Shown: positions 7,803 to 17,046 of the stretch, in pieces
Numbering within the stretch: position 1 is the first letter of the stretch
Layout of the letters: each line of letters opens with the position of its first letter
Notes under the pieces: model-generated
The model's input: only the letters and a program-made list of their open reading frames with translations
Told to the model about the DNA's origin: nothing
The model's database searches: none
NCBI RefSeq assembly: GCF_028737195.1
Contig: NZ_JAQZAJ010000003.1
Coordinates: 1-64,000, forward strand
Source of the DNA: Pseudovibrio exalbescens
GTDB lineage: Bacteria; Pseudomonadota; Alphaproteobacteria; Rhizobiales; Stappiaceae
DNA length: 64,000 bases
Direction of reading: 5' to 3'
Position numbers and translations under genes: made by a program

Positions 7803-9455
7803 GTGAACGGTATCCTGGATTTTTTGAGAACACTCGGTCCGGCGAGACTTGGTGCTATGGGGGTCATGGCGACGATCCTCATTGGCCTGTTTTCATTTAT
7901 CATATTTCAGGCCACTGCACCGCAGATGGTGCCTCTCTATACGGATCTCAGCTCCGATGATGTTGCCGGTGTTGTGGCTCAGCTTGAGAGCCAGAGCATT
8001 GACTATGAAGTTCGCGACAATGAGACTGCTGTCTTCGTGCCTGAGGCAGATGTCTACCGCATGCGTATGGTTATGGCGGAAGCGGGTCTGCCAACTGGCG
8101 GCGGTGTCGGCTACGAGATTTTCGACAAGACCGATACGCTCGGCGCCACCAGCTTCGTCCAGAACATCAATCACCTGCGCGCTCTGGAAGGTGAGCTTTC
8201 TCGCACCATTCGTTCTTTGGGCAGCATCAATGCAGCGCGTGTGCATTTGGTTATCCCTGAGCGCCAGTTGTTTCAGAGGGATCGCATTCCGCCGACAGCC
8301 TCCATCGTCCTTGCTGTTCGTGGCACCCTGGATGCAGGGCAAATCCGCGCCATTCAGCATTTGGTGGCCTCCGCTGTTGAAGGTTTGGAGCCTTCCTACG
8401 TTTCCATCGTTGATGAGCGCGGAGCGCTTTTGGCCAGCGGGACCGGGCGGGACGAAGCCAACTTCGGCGTAACTGCGCTTGATGATCAGGCGATGGCCAT
8501 CGAAAATCGCCTCCGCCTTCAGATCGAAGAGATTTTGAACAACGTTGTCGGCTTCGGACGTGCCCGTGTTCAGGTGTCGGCTGATCTGAACTTCAATAGG
8601 CGAACTGAAACCAAAGAGCTGTTCGACCCTTCTGGTCAGGTGGTGCGTTCCACCCAGACAAGGGAAGAGACTTCTTCTTCGCGGTCCGGCGAAGACGCGG
8701 TAACCGTTGGCAATCAGCTTCCTAACGCCAATCCGGGCGCTGGTGGTGAAGGTGACTTCGATCAGGCCGGGTCATCTGAGGAAGTCATCAACTACGAGAT
8801 CTCAAAGAGCACCGTTACTGAGGTGGTAGAGGCTGGGGAGCTAGAACGTCTCTCAGTAGCTGTGCTCGTTGATGGCACCTATCAGGAAAATGAGAGCGGT
8901 GAGGTGGTCTACACGCCGCGCTCCGAAGAGCAGCTGGAGCAGATTGCCACATTGGTGCGCAGCGCGGTTGGCTACAACGAGGAGCGTGGGGACACCGTTG
9001 AGATTGTGAACTTGCAGTTTACCGAGAACGCGCTTCGCGACGTTGAAGCAGTCTCTGGCGGCCTGTTTGAGTTCACACGCTACGACATCATGCGCCTCAT
9101 TGAACTCGGCGTGCTTCTGGTGATCTCTGTATTGCTCCTGATCTTCGCGGTGAATCCGTTGATGAAGAAGATTCTCGCGCCTACAGAAAAAGGGGCGGAG
9201 TTTGGTGGATCTGAAAGCACTGGCGGTGCATTGGTGACGACGGGTCCAGATGGGCAGCAAGAATATCTGGCGCAGCTCGTTGATGATAGCGGCAGTGGCG
9301 GCAAGGCTCCACTTCCACCTGCCGAGTGGATTGAGGACGCGAAAAGCGAAGCAGCTCTGCATGCAAACTCGATCAAAGAGATCAGCGACATGATCGAGGA
9401 ACTTCCATCCGAAGCGGTCAACATTGTCCGCGGTTGGCTGAACGAGGCAGCATAA
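7803..9455 (+). CDS. fliF: Flagellar MS-ring protein FliF
   Basis: FliF builds the inner-membrane MS ring that seeds the basal body. I start it at GTG 7803 ([19 protein letters not shown]), which gives 550 residues and the normal N-terminus. An in-frame TTG at 7758 would add an unconserved tail. Membrane segments lie at about 20-36 and 430-455. The periplasmic ring-building motifs lie between them ('[20 protein letters not shown]', '[12 protein letters not shown]'). The C-terminal tail that binds FliG ('[13 protein letters not shown]') is intact. First gene of the fliFGHN-flbD-flhA run. Confidence 0.96.
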   Translation: MNGILDFLRTLGPARLGAMGVMATILIGLFSFIIFQATAPQMVPLYTDLSSDDVAGVVAQLESQSIDYEVRDNETAVFVPEADVYRMRMVMAEAGLPTGGGVGYEIFDKTDTLGATSFVQNINHLRALEGELSRTIRSLGSINAARVHLVIPERQLFQRDRIPPTASIVLAVRGTLDAGQIRAIQHLVASAVEGLEPSYVSIVDERGALLASGTGRDEANFGVTALDDQAMAIENRLRLQIEEILNNVVGFGRARVQVSADLNFNRRTETKELFDPSGQVVRSTQTREETSSSRSGEDAVTVGNQLPNANPGAGGEGDFDQAGSSEEVINYEISKSTVTEVVEAGELERLSVAVLVDGTYQENESGEVVYTPRSEEQLEQIATLVRSAVGYNEERGDTVEIVNLQFTENALRDVEAVSGGLFEFTRYDIMRLIELGVLLVISVLLLIFAVNPLMKKILAPTEKGAEFGGSESTGGALVTTGPDGQQEYLAQLVDDSGSGGKAPLPPAEWIEDAKSEAALHANSIKEISDMIEELPSEAVNIVRGWLNEAA

Positions 9456-9456
9456 C

Positions 9457-10518
9457 GTGGCAGAGAACTCCCTCACTTCCACTGGCGGCAAGTCTCTCGA
9501 AGTCTCTGATGGTGCGAACCATCGTGAACTGAGCGGGGCTGAACGTGCGGCTGTGCTGCTGCTTGCACTTGGTCAGGAGCATGGGCGTACGATCTGGGAA
9601 GGCCTTGATGAAATTGAAGTGCGTCAGGTTTCTCAAGCCATGGCGCAGTTGGGGCCTGTAACGCCGGGCATGCTGGAAGATCTGTTCGTCGATTTTGTTC
9701 GCAAGCTGTCTACTCGCGGCTCGCTGAACGGCAACGTGGATGTGACTGAACGCCTGCTGTCTTCCTTTCTGTCGCAGGACCGTGTTTCTATCATTATGGA
9801 AGAAATTCGCGGGCCAGCTGGGCGGAATATGTGGGAGAAGCTCTCCAACGTGCAGGAGAACGTTCTCGCCAACTACCTGAAGAACGAATACCCCCAGACC
9901 ATTGCGGTGGTGCTTTCCAAGATCCAATCGGACCACGCAGCCCGCGTACTGGCGTTGTTGCAGGATGAGTTGGCCATGGAAGTGATCAACCGAATGCTGC
10001 GAATGGAGTCTATTCAGAAAGATATCCTGGAGAAGGTGGAGCAGACGCTGCGCGTTGAGTTCATGTCCAACCTGTCGCAGACCAGCCGTCGCGACAGTCA
10101 CGAGATGATGGCGGATATCTTCAATAACTTCGATCGTCAGACCGAAGCCCGGTTCATGGCGTCTCTTGAAGACAATAACCGTGACTCTGCAGAGCGCATC
10201 CGCAATCTCATGTTTACCTTCGAGGATCTGCTCAAGCTCGACAACGCGAGCTGTCAGACCCTCTTGCGTCACGTGGAGAAGGATCGCTTGGCACTGGCGC
10301 TCAAGGGCGCCAGCGAAGCTGCCATGGAGTTCTTTACCTCCAACATGTCAGCGCGCGCTTCCAAGATGCTGATGGAAGACATGGAGAACATGGGCGCGGT
10401 TCGTTTGCGTGATGTTGATGACGCCCAGTCCCACCTTGTTGCAGTTTGTAAGGATCTTGCCGCGAGCGGAGAAATCATGATCTCCAAGAAAAAGGGAGAT
10501 GATGAGCTTGTCTACTAA
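9457..10518 (+). CDS. fliG: Flagellar motor switch protein FliG
   Basis: FliG sits on the cytoplasmic face of the MS ring and receives torque from the stator. At 353 residues it has the N-terminal FliF-binding domain ('[18 protein letters not shown]'), the middle domain with '[13 protein letters not shown]', and the charged C-terminal torque helix region ('[14 protein letters not shown]'). The GTG start lies one base after the fliF stop, with GAGG inside the fliF 3' end, which indicates translational coupling. Confidence 0.97.
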   Translation: MAENSLTSTGGKSLEVSDGANHRELSGAERAAVLLLALGQEHGRTIWEGLDEIEVRQVSQAMAQLGPVTPGMLEDLFVDFVRKLSTRGSLNGNVDVTERLLSSFLSQDRVSIIMEEIRGPAGRNMWEKLSNVQENVLANYLKNEYPQTIAVVLSKIQSDHAARVLALLQDELAMEVINRMLRMESIQKDILEKVEQTLRVEFMSNLSQTSRRDSHEMMADIFNNFDRQTEARFMASLEDNNRDSAERIRNLMFTFEDLLKLDNASCQTLLRHVEKDRLALALKGASEAAMEFFTSNMSARASKMLMEDMENMGAVRLRDVDDAQSHLVAVCKDLAASGEIMISKKKGDDELVY

Positions 10519-10548
10519 GCTGCTCTACCTCCCTGATGGAGGGTTTTC

Positions 10549-11262
10549 ATGGTGACAGTGATGCCGGAAGGGGCCGTTCGCAAACGGTTCCTTTTTGATA
10601 CCTCTGAGAAAGAGGCTGAAGCCCAGCAGGCCCTCGCTGAACCGGCTGAGCCAACCATTACCATGAGTGAGCATGCGGCGCTGTTGCGGCAGGCTGAAGA
10701 ACAGGCATTTGAGCGTGGGCGCGCCGAGGCCATCACGGGGATGGAAGCTCAGGAGGAGGGGCGCCGGACAGCGATTGCTCAGGACATTGCAGTTGCCCTG
10801 AAGGACCTTATCGAGCGGGTAGAGCAGGTGAGCAAGGAGCAGGAAAAAGGAGCGGTGGCCCTTTGCTTTCTCATTGCGCGTCGCCTTTGCGCTCACCTTG
10901 TTGCACGAGAGCCTTTGGGTGAAGTCGTCGCTCTCATGAATGAGTGTTTGAAACCTTTGCGCCGCGTGCCGACCATCAGTATCGAAGTGCCTGAGCAGGA
11001 CGCACCTGCCCTTGAAAAGATGTTGGGTGAGATTGCAGGCGTCAATGGATACACCGGGCGCATTCATGTCTCTGGAAAACCGGGATTGATGCGTGGAGAT
11101 TGCCGCATCGAATGGCCAGAAGGTGGTATTATCCGCGATCGTCGCAAGACCAACGAACACATTGAGGGCGTTTTGCAGGCTTACTTTAAGGCAGCGGATC
11201 GTGAGAACGCAGCGCCGAAGGGTAACGGCCACGCCGAACAGATGGAGAAAAGCGCCTCATGA
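10549..11262 (+). CDS. fliH: Flagellar assembly protein FliH (FlbE-like)
   Basis: FliH regulates the export ATPase FliI and tethers it to the C-ring. The 237-residue protein has a long acidic helical N-terminal half ('LRQAEEQAFERGRAEAITGM', a FliH-like Glu/Gly heptad region) and a C-terminal FliH domain ending 'GDCRIEWPEGGIIRD', the most conserved motif of the family. GGAGGG precedes the ATG. Its stop overlaps the fliN start (ATGA). In Caulobacter the same slot is occupied by flbE/fliH. Confidence 0.88.
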   Translation: MVTVMPEGAVRKRFLFDTSEKEAEAQQALAEPAEPTITMSEHAALLRQAEEQAFERGRAEAITGMEAQEEGRRTAIAQDIAVALKDLIERVEQVSKEQEKGAVALCFLIARRLCAHLVAREPLGEVVALMNECLKPLRRVPTISIEVPEQDAPALEKMLGEIAGVNGYTGRIHVSGKPGLMRGDCRIEWPEGGIIRDRRKTNEHIEGVLQAYFKAADRENAAPKGNGHAEQMEKSAS

Positions 11263-11606
11263 GTGAAAAAGATCAAGAAAAGCAGGGTGTTGTCTTCAGC
11301 GAGCTCGATGGTGCCGCAGGTATTGGTGGCCAAAATGGCGAGACAACAAACGGAAACAAGTCCGCTGAAGATCTGGAAGCCGTTTTCGATGTGCCGGTGC
11401 AGATCTCTGCTGTGCTCGGGCACACCAAGATGCACATTTCCGATCTGCTGCAGCTGGATGCCGGTGTTGTGATGGAATTGGATCGCAAGGTGGGCGAAGC
11501 CATCGATATCTATGTGAATGATCGTCTGGTTGCCCGCGGGGAGGTTGTTCTCGTGGAAGAAAAACTGGGCGTGACCATGACGGAAATCATCAAAGCCGAT
11601 AAGTAA
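11259..11606 (+). CDS. fliN: Flagellar motor switch protein FliN
   Basis: FliN forms the lower C-ring with FliM. A variable 40-residue N-terminal tail precedes a single SpoA domain: 'VFDVPVQISAVLGHTKMHIS', 'LLQLDAGVVMELDRKVGEAI', 'VNDRLVARGEVVLVEEKLGV'. The 115-residue length is normal. It overlaps fliH by 4 bp. FliM is not encoded in the window. Confidence 0.95.
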   Translation: MSEKDQEKQGVVFSELDGAAGIGGQNGETTNGNKSAEDLEAVFDVPVQISAVLGHTKMHISDLLQLDAGVVMELDRKVGEAIDIYVNDRLVARGEVVLVEEKLGVTMTEIIKADK

Positions 11607-11634
11607 GCGCGACGGCATGCATGGGGAAGAATAA

Positions 11635-13002
11635 ATGCGGCTTTTGATTGTAGGTACATTGGGTGGGCAGCTCACCACGGCGACAAAGATCGCCATGGAT
11701 CGCGGCGCCTCTGTCACCCATGCCGCAAACATTTCCGAGGCGATGAACGTTCTTCGCTCTGGCCGTGGTGCCGACCTTTTGATGGTGGATGTGAACGAAA
11801 ACATCACCGATCTTCTGGAGAACATCGAACGCGAACGTATTCACGTGCCTGTGGTTGCCTGTGGCTTGGAGACGGATGCCAAGGCCGCCGTTTCAGCAAT
11901 CCGTGCAGGGGCCAAGGAATACATTCCACTTCCGCCTGATCCGGAGCTGATTGCCGCAGTCTTGTCTGCCGTAACAGAGGATCGCCGGGATCTCATTTTC
12001 CGTGACCCTGCCATGGCAAGTGTTGTTAAGCTGGCAGAGCAGATTGCGCCTTCCGAGGCCTCGATCCTTGTGACGGGTGAATCCGGTACGGGCAAGGAAG
12101 TCATTTCTCGTTTTGTGCACCGGAAGTCTGCGCGTTCATCCAAGCCGTTCATCTCCATCAACTGCGCCGCTATTCCTGAGCATCTTCTGGAAAGTGAACT
12201 TTTCGGTCATGAAAAGGGGGCCTTTACTGGCGCCATGGCGCGGCGGATCGGCAAGTTTGAGGAGGCCCATGGGGGCACCCTCATGCTTGACGAGATTTCT
12301 GAGATGGACATCCGCCTTCAGGCCAAGTTGCTGCGTGCCATTCAGGAGCGCGTGATTGACCGTGTTGGCGGCAGTAAGCCAGTCCCAGTCGATATCCGCA
12401 TTATCGCGACGTCCAACCGGGATCTGTCCGAGGCGGTCAAAGCGGGCACGTTCCGTGAAGATTTGCTTTATCGCCTCAATGTGGTGAACCTGAAACTGCC
12501 GCCTCTGCGCAGTCGTCCCTCGGATATTCTGGAGCTTGCCGAACACTTCCTGAAAATCTACGCCAAGGCCAATGGCATGCCTGCCTCAGCACTTGGCGAG
12601 GATGCGCGGAAGGTGCTTCTGGGAAATGAGTGGAAGGGCAATGTTCGCGAGCTGGAAAACACCATGCATCGTGCGGTTCTTCTTTCTGGTGGCGAGGAAA
12701 TCACCGCTGATGCGATCCGCATGCCAGACGGCTCTCCCATTCAGGCCGGGCCTGTAGAGGATACTGCGTCACGCGCGGCGGCTCAGGCTGCAGAGGCGGT
12801 CTCCCATGCGATGGTGGGGCGCACGGTGGCTGATGTAGAGCGTGATCTCATTCTTGATACGCTGGATCACTGTCTGGGCAACCGAACCCATGCAGCCAAG
12901 ATCCTTGGCATTTCAATTCGCACACTACGCAACAAGCTCAACCAGTATGCCGATGAGGGGGTTTCGGTTCCGGCACCGGGTGAGCTGCGTGCGGGCACAT
13001 AA
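11635..13002 (+). CDS. flbD: Sigma-54-dependent flagellar regulator FlbD
   Basis: FlbD activates sigma-54 flagellar promoters and, in Caulobacter, represses the fliF promoter. The 455-residue protein has a receiver domain (1-115), an AAA+ domain with Walker A GESGTGKE (148-155), the sigma-54 contact loop GAFTGA (195-200) and Walker B LMLDE (216-220), then a Fis-type helix-turn-helix near residues 405-440. The receiver is degenerate. D52 is kept, but the acidic pair of strand 1 (LLIVGTLGG) and the lysine after strand 5 (IPLPP) are missing, as in proteins controlled without ordinary phosphorylation. GGGGAAGA precedes the ATG. Confidence 0.94.
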   Translation: MRLLIVGTLGGQLTTATKIAMDRGASVTHAANISEAMNVLRSGRGADLLMVDVNENITDLLENIERERIHVPVVACGLETDAKAAVSAIRAGAKEYIPLPPDPELIAAVLSAVTEDRRDLIFRDPAMASVVKLAEQIAPSEASILVTGESGTGKEVISRFVHRKSARSSKPFISINCAAIPEHLLESELFGHEKGAFTGAMARRIGKFEEAHGGTLMLDEISEMDIRLQAKLLRAIQERVIDRVGGSKPVPVDIRIIATSNRDLSEAVKAGTFREDLLYRLNVVNLKLPPLRSRPSDILELAEHFLKIYAKANGMPASALGEDARKVLLGNEWKGNVRELENTMHRAVLLSGGEEITADAIRMPDGSPIQAGPVEDTASRAAAQAAEAVSHAMVGRTVADVERDLILDTLDHCLGNRTHAAKILGISIRTLRNKLNQYADEGVSVPAPGELRAGT

Positions 13003-13033
13003 AGACGCGGGTTAAAGGGGCACTCGGGCACAC

Positions 13034-15208
13034 ATGGCGGACAACGACGTAACACAGCAGCCTGCTTCGGGCTCTGGGCTACCTGCGCAACAAGGCGCGG
13101 GCGGCTTTGCGTCGTCTCCATTTGGCGGTGCGCTCCGGGATCTTTATCAGGCCGTCCGACATGGTGATCTGGGCTTGGCAATAGGTGTGATGGTCATCCT
13201 TGTGATGCTCATCCTCCCCATGCCAGCGGTCATGCTGGACATGTTCCTTGCCATTTCCATCATCTTCTCTGTCATGATCTTGATGACGGGGCTTTTCATT
13301 CAAAAGCCGTTGGAGTTCTCCTCCTTCCCGACGGTTCTGCTTATCGCAACCATGTTGCGCCTGGCGCTAAACATGGCTTCCACCCGCCTGATCCTGGCCA
13401 ATGGCCATGAGGGGGAGGGCGCTGCAGGTAGCGTGATTTCAGCGTTCGGCAACTTCGTGATGGGCGGTAATTATGTCATCGGCATTATCGTCTTTACGAT
13501 CCTCGTAATCGTCAACTTCATCGTTATCACAAAGGGTTCTGGCCGTATTGCAGAGGTCGCGGCCCGCTTTACCCTTGACGCCATGCCCGGCAAACAGATG
13601 GCGATTGATGCGGACCTGTCAGCCGGCCTGATCGATGAGGATGAAGCCCGCAAGCGCCGCCGCGAACTGGAGTCTGAATCTACGTTCTTTGGTGCCATGG
13701 ATGGTGCGTCCAAGTTCGTGCGCGGTGATGCGATTGCAGGCCTTCTGATCACCTTCATCAACATCATTGGCGGCATTGTCATTGGTGTGCTGCAGATGGG
13801 CCTGAGCTTTTCTCAGGCTGCCGAGAACTACACGCTTCTCACGATTGGTGACGGTCTTGTCTCTCAGATCCCAGCGCTCATCGTGTCAACGGCCGCGGGT
13901 ATTCTGGTGTCCAAGGCGGGCCTTCAAGGCTCCGCAGACCGAGAGTTGGTAAAGCAGTTCTCTGGCTATCCAAAAGCTCTGGGCATGTCGTCCTTCGTCA
14001 TGATTGTGTTGTCCTTGCTGCCTGGCATGCCCATGATCCCGTTCCTCGCGCTGGCTGGTCTTTCTGGCTATCTGGCGCGCAAGGCCTCCAAGCAGATCGA
14101 AGAGCAGAAGGTTCAGGAAGAGGTCGCGCAGGCGGCGGTTGAAGAGGAAGATGCAGCGCCGAAGGAGCCGCCGATCACCGACAGTTTGAAGCTGGACGAG
14201 CTGAAGATTGAGTTGGGCTATGCCTTGCTGCCGATCATCAATGGGCGCAACAAGGAAGAGACAGATCAGGTCACCGAGCAGATCAAGGCTCTGCGCCGCC
14301 AAATTGCATCCGACATGGGTGTCATCATGCCAGCGGTGCGTATTCTGGATAACATCCAGCTGCAGCCCAATGAGTATGTGATCAAGGTAAAGGAAGTGGA
14401 TGCGGGCGCGGGCGTGCTCTATCCGAACCATTTCATGGTCATGGACCCGACTGGCGGCGAGGTGAGGCTGCCCGGTACGCAAACAACCGAGCCGACCTTT
14501 GGGTTGCCAGCCACTTGGGTGGATGGCCAGTATCGGGAAGAGGCGAGTTTGCTGGGTTATACCGTGGTTGATCCGGCAACGGTATTGTCCACGCATTTGA
14601 CCGAGACGATCAAGGCCAACATCTCTGAGCTTCTCACCTATGCTCACGTTCAGCATCTGTTGAAGCAGCTGCCGGATGATCAGGCCAAGCTGGTGGAAGA
14701 CATCGTGCCGAGCCTGATCTCCATCTCCGGCATTCAACGTGTGTTGCAGGCGTTGTTGGAAGAGCGTGTGTCTATCCGTGACCTTGGCACCATTCTGGAA
14801 GGCGTTGCTGAAGCCGTTGGTTCCACGCGCAATCCGTCCATGATTGCCGAACACGTGCGTACCCGCTTGGCACGTCAGATCTGCGCTGCCAATCAAGCAC
14901 CGGGTGGCTACCTGCCTCTGATCAGCCTCAGTCCCAAGTGGGAAAGCGCGTTCATGGAATCCATCGTCGGCGATGGCGATGACCGGCAACTGGCCATGCC
15001 GCCGTCCAAGCTTCAGGAGTTTGTCGGGCTGGTGCGCGATGCCTTTGAAGAGGCAGGGCTTGCTGGTGAGGTGCCAGTTCTCCTGTGTTCGGCCCATACG
15101 CGGCCATATGTGCGCTCAATCGTGGAACGGTTCCGCTCGCACACATTTGTCATGAGCCAGAACGAGGTCCATCCGCGAGCACGCCTGAAGACAATTAGCT
15201 CCATCTAA
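13034..15208 (+). CDS. flhA: Flagellar export gate protein FlhA
   Basis: FlhA is the main export-gate component of the flagellar type III system. The 724-residue protein has about eight membrane segments in residues 40-340 and a large cytosolic domain after about 370. The family signature region 'AARFTLDAMPGKQMAIDADL' is at about residues 175-194. The Ala/Gln/Gly-rich first 30 residues are variable. It follows flbD by 31 bp and probably ends the operon; I see no strong terminator after it. Confidence 0.97.
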   Translation: MADNDVTQQPASGSGLPAQQGAGGFASSPFGGALRDLYQAVRHGDLGLAIGVMVILVMLILPMPAVMLDMFLAISIIFSVMILMTGLFIQKPLEFSSFPTVLLIATMLRLALNMASTRLILANGHEGEGAAGSVISAFGNFVMGGNYVIGIIVFTILVIVNFIVITKGSGRIAEVAARFTLDAMPGKQMAIDADLSAGLIDEDEARKRRRELESESTFFGAMDGASKFVRGDAIAGLLITFINIIGGIVIGVLQMGLSFSQAAENYTLLTIGDGLVSQIPALIVSTAAGILVSKAGLQGSADRELVKQFSGYPKALGMSSFVMIVLSLLPGMPMIPFLALAGLSGYLARKASKQIEEQKVQEEVAQAAVEEEDAAPKEPPITDSLKLDELKIELGYALLPIINGRNKEETDQVTEQIKALRRQIASDMGVIMPAVRILDNIQLQPNEYVIKVKEVDAGAGVLYPNHFMVMDPTGGEVRLPGTQTTEPTFGLPATWVDGQYREEASLLGYTVVDPATVLSTHLTETIKANISELLTYAHVQHLLKQLPDDQAKLVEDIVPSLISISGIQRVLQALLEERVSIRDLGTILEGVAEAVGSTRNPSMIAEHVRTRLARQICAANQAPGGYLPLISLSPKWESAFMESIVGDGDDRQLAMPPSKLQEFVGLVRDAFEEAGLAGEVPVLLCSAHTRPYVRSIVERFRSHTFVMSQNEVHPRARLKTISSI

Positions 15209-15274
15209 GGTGCAGTCTTGTCAATGCAGGTCGTTCTGCTTAGTTCTTAGGGGATTGCCAGCCTCGGAGATTTC

Positions 15275-15883
15275 ATGAGCACTCAGACATTGCATTTGGA
15301 CGGCTATACCGTTCTGCCCAAAGATAAAGTCGCCTTTGTTGTCACCTATCTGGAAATGAACGCGCGCCCGGAGCTCAAGCAGATTGAACGACCGGATCTA
15401 ACCCTAGAGCAGGCGCAAAACATGCAGCCGGACGCATTTCGGGATCTTTTCCGGGCTGTTGGCGAGAAGTGGCTCTGGTTTGGACGTCTAACATGCTCTG
15501 ATCAGGAACTCAGCGATATCCTGAGTGAGCCCAATCGGGAGCTCTACTTGCCCATGAAAGATGGCAGGCCTGTCGGCATTCTAGAGCTGAACTTCGATGA
15601 CCCGCATAACGTTGAGCTTGCCTACTTTGGCCTCATTCCTGACGTGGTGGGCGGGGGAGCTGGGCGCTGGCTCATGAACCAAGCCATCGATATGGTTTTT
15701 AGCCGAGAAAAGACCCGTCGCTTATGGCTGCATACCTGCACCGGAGATAGTCCACAGGCAATCAGTTTTTATCAGCGCAGTGGTTTTGTGCCATTTAAGC
15801 GTGCAATTGAGGTGGCAGATGACCCTCGGGTTTCTGGCGTTCTTCCTGCAGACTGCGCGGGCCATGTCCCTTATCTCAAATAG
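15275..15883 (+). CDS. GNAT-family N-acetyltransferase
   Basis: A 202-residue protein with the acetyl-CoA fold. The pyrophosphate-binding loop region is 'PDVVGGGAGRWLMNQAIDM' (about residues 126-144), followed by 'LWLHTCTGDSPQAISFYQRS', the typical GNAT motif B. The substrate is unknown. It lies 66 bp after flhA on the same strand, so co-transcription by read-through is possible, although a flagellar function is not indicated. Confidence 0.85.
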   Translation: MSTQTLHLDGYTVLPKDKVAFVVTYLEMNARPELKQIERPDLTLEQAQNMQPDAFRDLFRAVGEKWLWFGRLTCSDQELSDILSEPNRELYLPMKDGRPVGILELNFDDPHNVELAYFGLIPDVVGGGAGRWLMNQAIDMVFSREKTRRLWLHTCTGDSPQAISFYQRSGFVPFKRAIEVADDPRVSGVLPADCAGHVPYLK

Positions 15884-16186
15884 GCAAAGCACTTAGCTGA
15901 ATAAGAGCTGTAAACCCTTCCCTAATGGGAGGGAAATCCCTTGGGTTGCAGGGCGCATTGATAGCTTTCACAATGTTTGTACAGAAGATCCACCAAGTTC
16001 TCGCTGCGTAAAAACCTTCTGTTGTGTGCTTATTGTTAAAAATGTATTAATTCGGGGGTTAACTTTAGTTAACCACTGGCGCATCATTGTCAGTGGATGA
16101 CCGGACTACCCACTCTGCGGCCCGATTTTTATTGCATAAGTATGACGGTCTGGTTCGGGTAGTTTGTATGTGGCTCTGGGGGCTCA
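15884..16186. other. Promoter region with clustered TTAA half-sites
   Basis: 303 bp before the unknown gene at 16187. An imperfect C/T-G/A hairpin with no T tract lies near 15917-15938. The notable content is the TTAA cluster at 16036-16072. Confidence 0.5.
16036..16072 (+). promoter_or_regulatory. Clustered CtrA-type sites (four TTAA half-sites in 37 bp)
   Basis: TTAA at 16036, 16047, 16059 and 16069. The first pair has exactly 7 bp between the half-sites, the consensus CtrA spacing. The next gaps are 8 and 6 bp. The fourth half-site reads TTAACC and the third TTAAC, so the consensus trailing C is present. The only plus-strand gene downstream starts at 16187. Confidence 0.6.
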
Positions 16187-16801
16187 ATGTCAGAAGTGCG
16201 TGATAATGTTGTGCCGCACGCGCGTGTTCGGTCTTTGCGAGAAGCTATCCGTAAAGTGCGGTTGGCCGAGATTGAAAGAGCGGACGTTGTGGTAGACCTG
16301 CAGGAGAGTGAGCGCGCTCGCCTGGAAATGCTCAGTGAAGAGCTGCAGGAAGTGTTCCGGGAAGTTCCGGAGGACGACGACCAGTTTTCCTTCCACATCG
16401 TGGGGGGCTCTCAGCCACGGCTTTGGATTGATATGACCAGTCATGTCATCATGGCGCGGGACAAACACACCTACCGATTTGTCAAGGACACGCGCATGGG
16501 CCGTGTGGTGCTGTTGGAGACCGCCAACATCGACGACATGGCGGATTGCATCACCGAGTACATTGCTGAGCGCATCATCGAGAAGGACCTGTTCCTCGAA
16601 GGGGACTGGTTGATGAACCGCCTGCGTGGCAAAGACGCGGACAAGCAGAAGGCCCTTGAACTTCTGGCTCAGCACAAGGCCACGCAAAAACCAGAGGCGA
16701 ACGCTTCTTTCTGGCGCGGCATGTTTCTGTTCGTGCTTGGGCTCATGGCCGGTGCTGCCGCCTTAGTCGTTTATGCGTGGTTCTTTGTTGCCTCTCCTTG
16801 A
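16187..16801 (+). CDS. Unknown protein with C-terminal membrane anchor
   Basis: I do not recognise this 204-residue protein. Residues 10-70 are charged and helical ('REAIRKVRLAEIERADVVVD'), probably a coiled coil. The middle (70-130) looks like a small alpha/beta domain, with 'RLWIDMTSHVIMARDKHTYR' and 'RMGRVVLLETANIDDMADCI'. One hydrophobic helix at about 178-200 ends the protein, giving a tail-anchored topology with the bulk in the cytoplasm. A GGGGG run precedes the ATG. The TTAA cluster upstream suggests cell-cycle (CtrA) control, which is inference. Confidence 0.85.
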   Translation: MSEVRDNVVPHARVRSLREAIRKVRLAEIERADVVVDLQESERARLEMLSEELQEVFREVPEDDDQFSFHIVGGSQPRLWIDMTSHVIMARDKHTYRFVKDTRMGRVVLLETANIDDMADCITEYIAERIIEKDLFLEGDWLMNRLRGKDADKQKALELLAQHKATQKPEANASFWRGMFLFVLGLMAGAAALVVYAWFFVASP

Positions 16802-17046
16802 GGGAACATCTCGACCCCAGCATCTTTTCTATGGCGCCTATGCACTGCTTGGGGGCATGGCGGCTTTGCGGGTGTGGCCTGCTTCCTGCAATCAAGCCGA
16901 CTTTCCCCAAGGTGTGCTGGAGTGGCTGGCCTCCCATCCCATAATGCGGGGTGTTCTTGAGAACGCCGCCCACCCACCGGAAAACTTCAGACCAGCTTGC
17001 CCTTATGCCTGCGAAAACTGCAGAGGTGCGCCACCAGGTCGCCGCT

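Noticed and set aside
13886-15097. 403-codon minus-strand frame inside flhA
   Set aside because: It lies wholly antisense to flhA, which has clear family motifs; the frame reads as low-complexity, Leu/Arg/His-rich sequence without a domain and no ribosome binding site.
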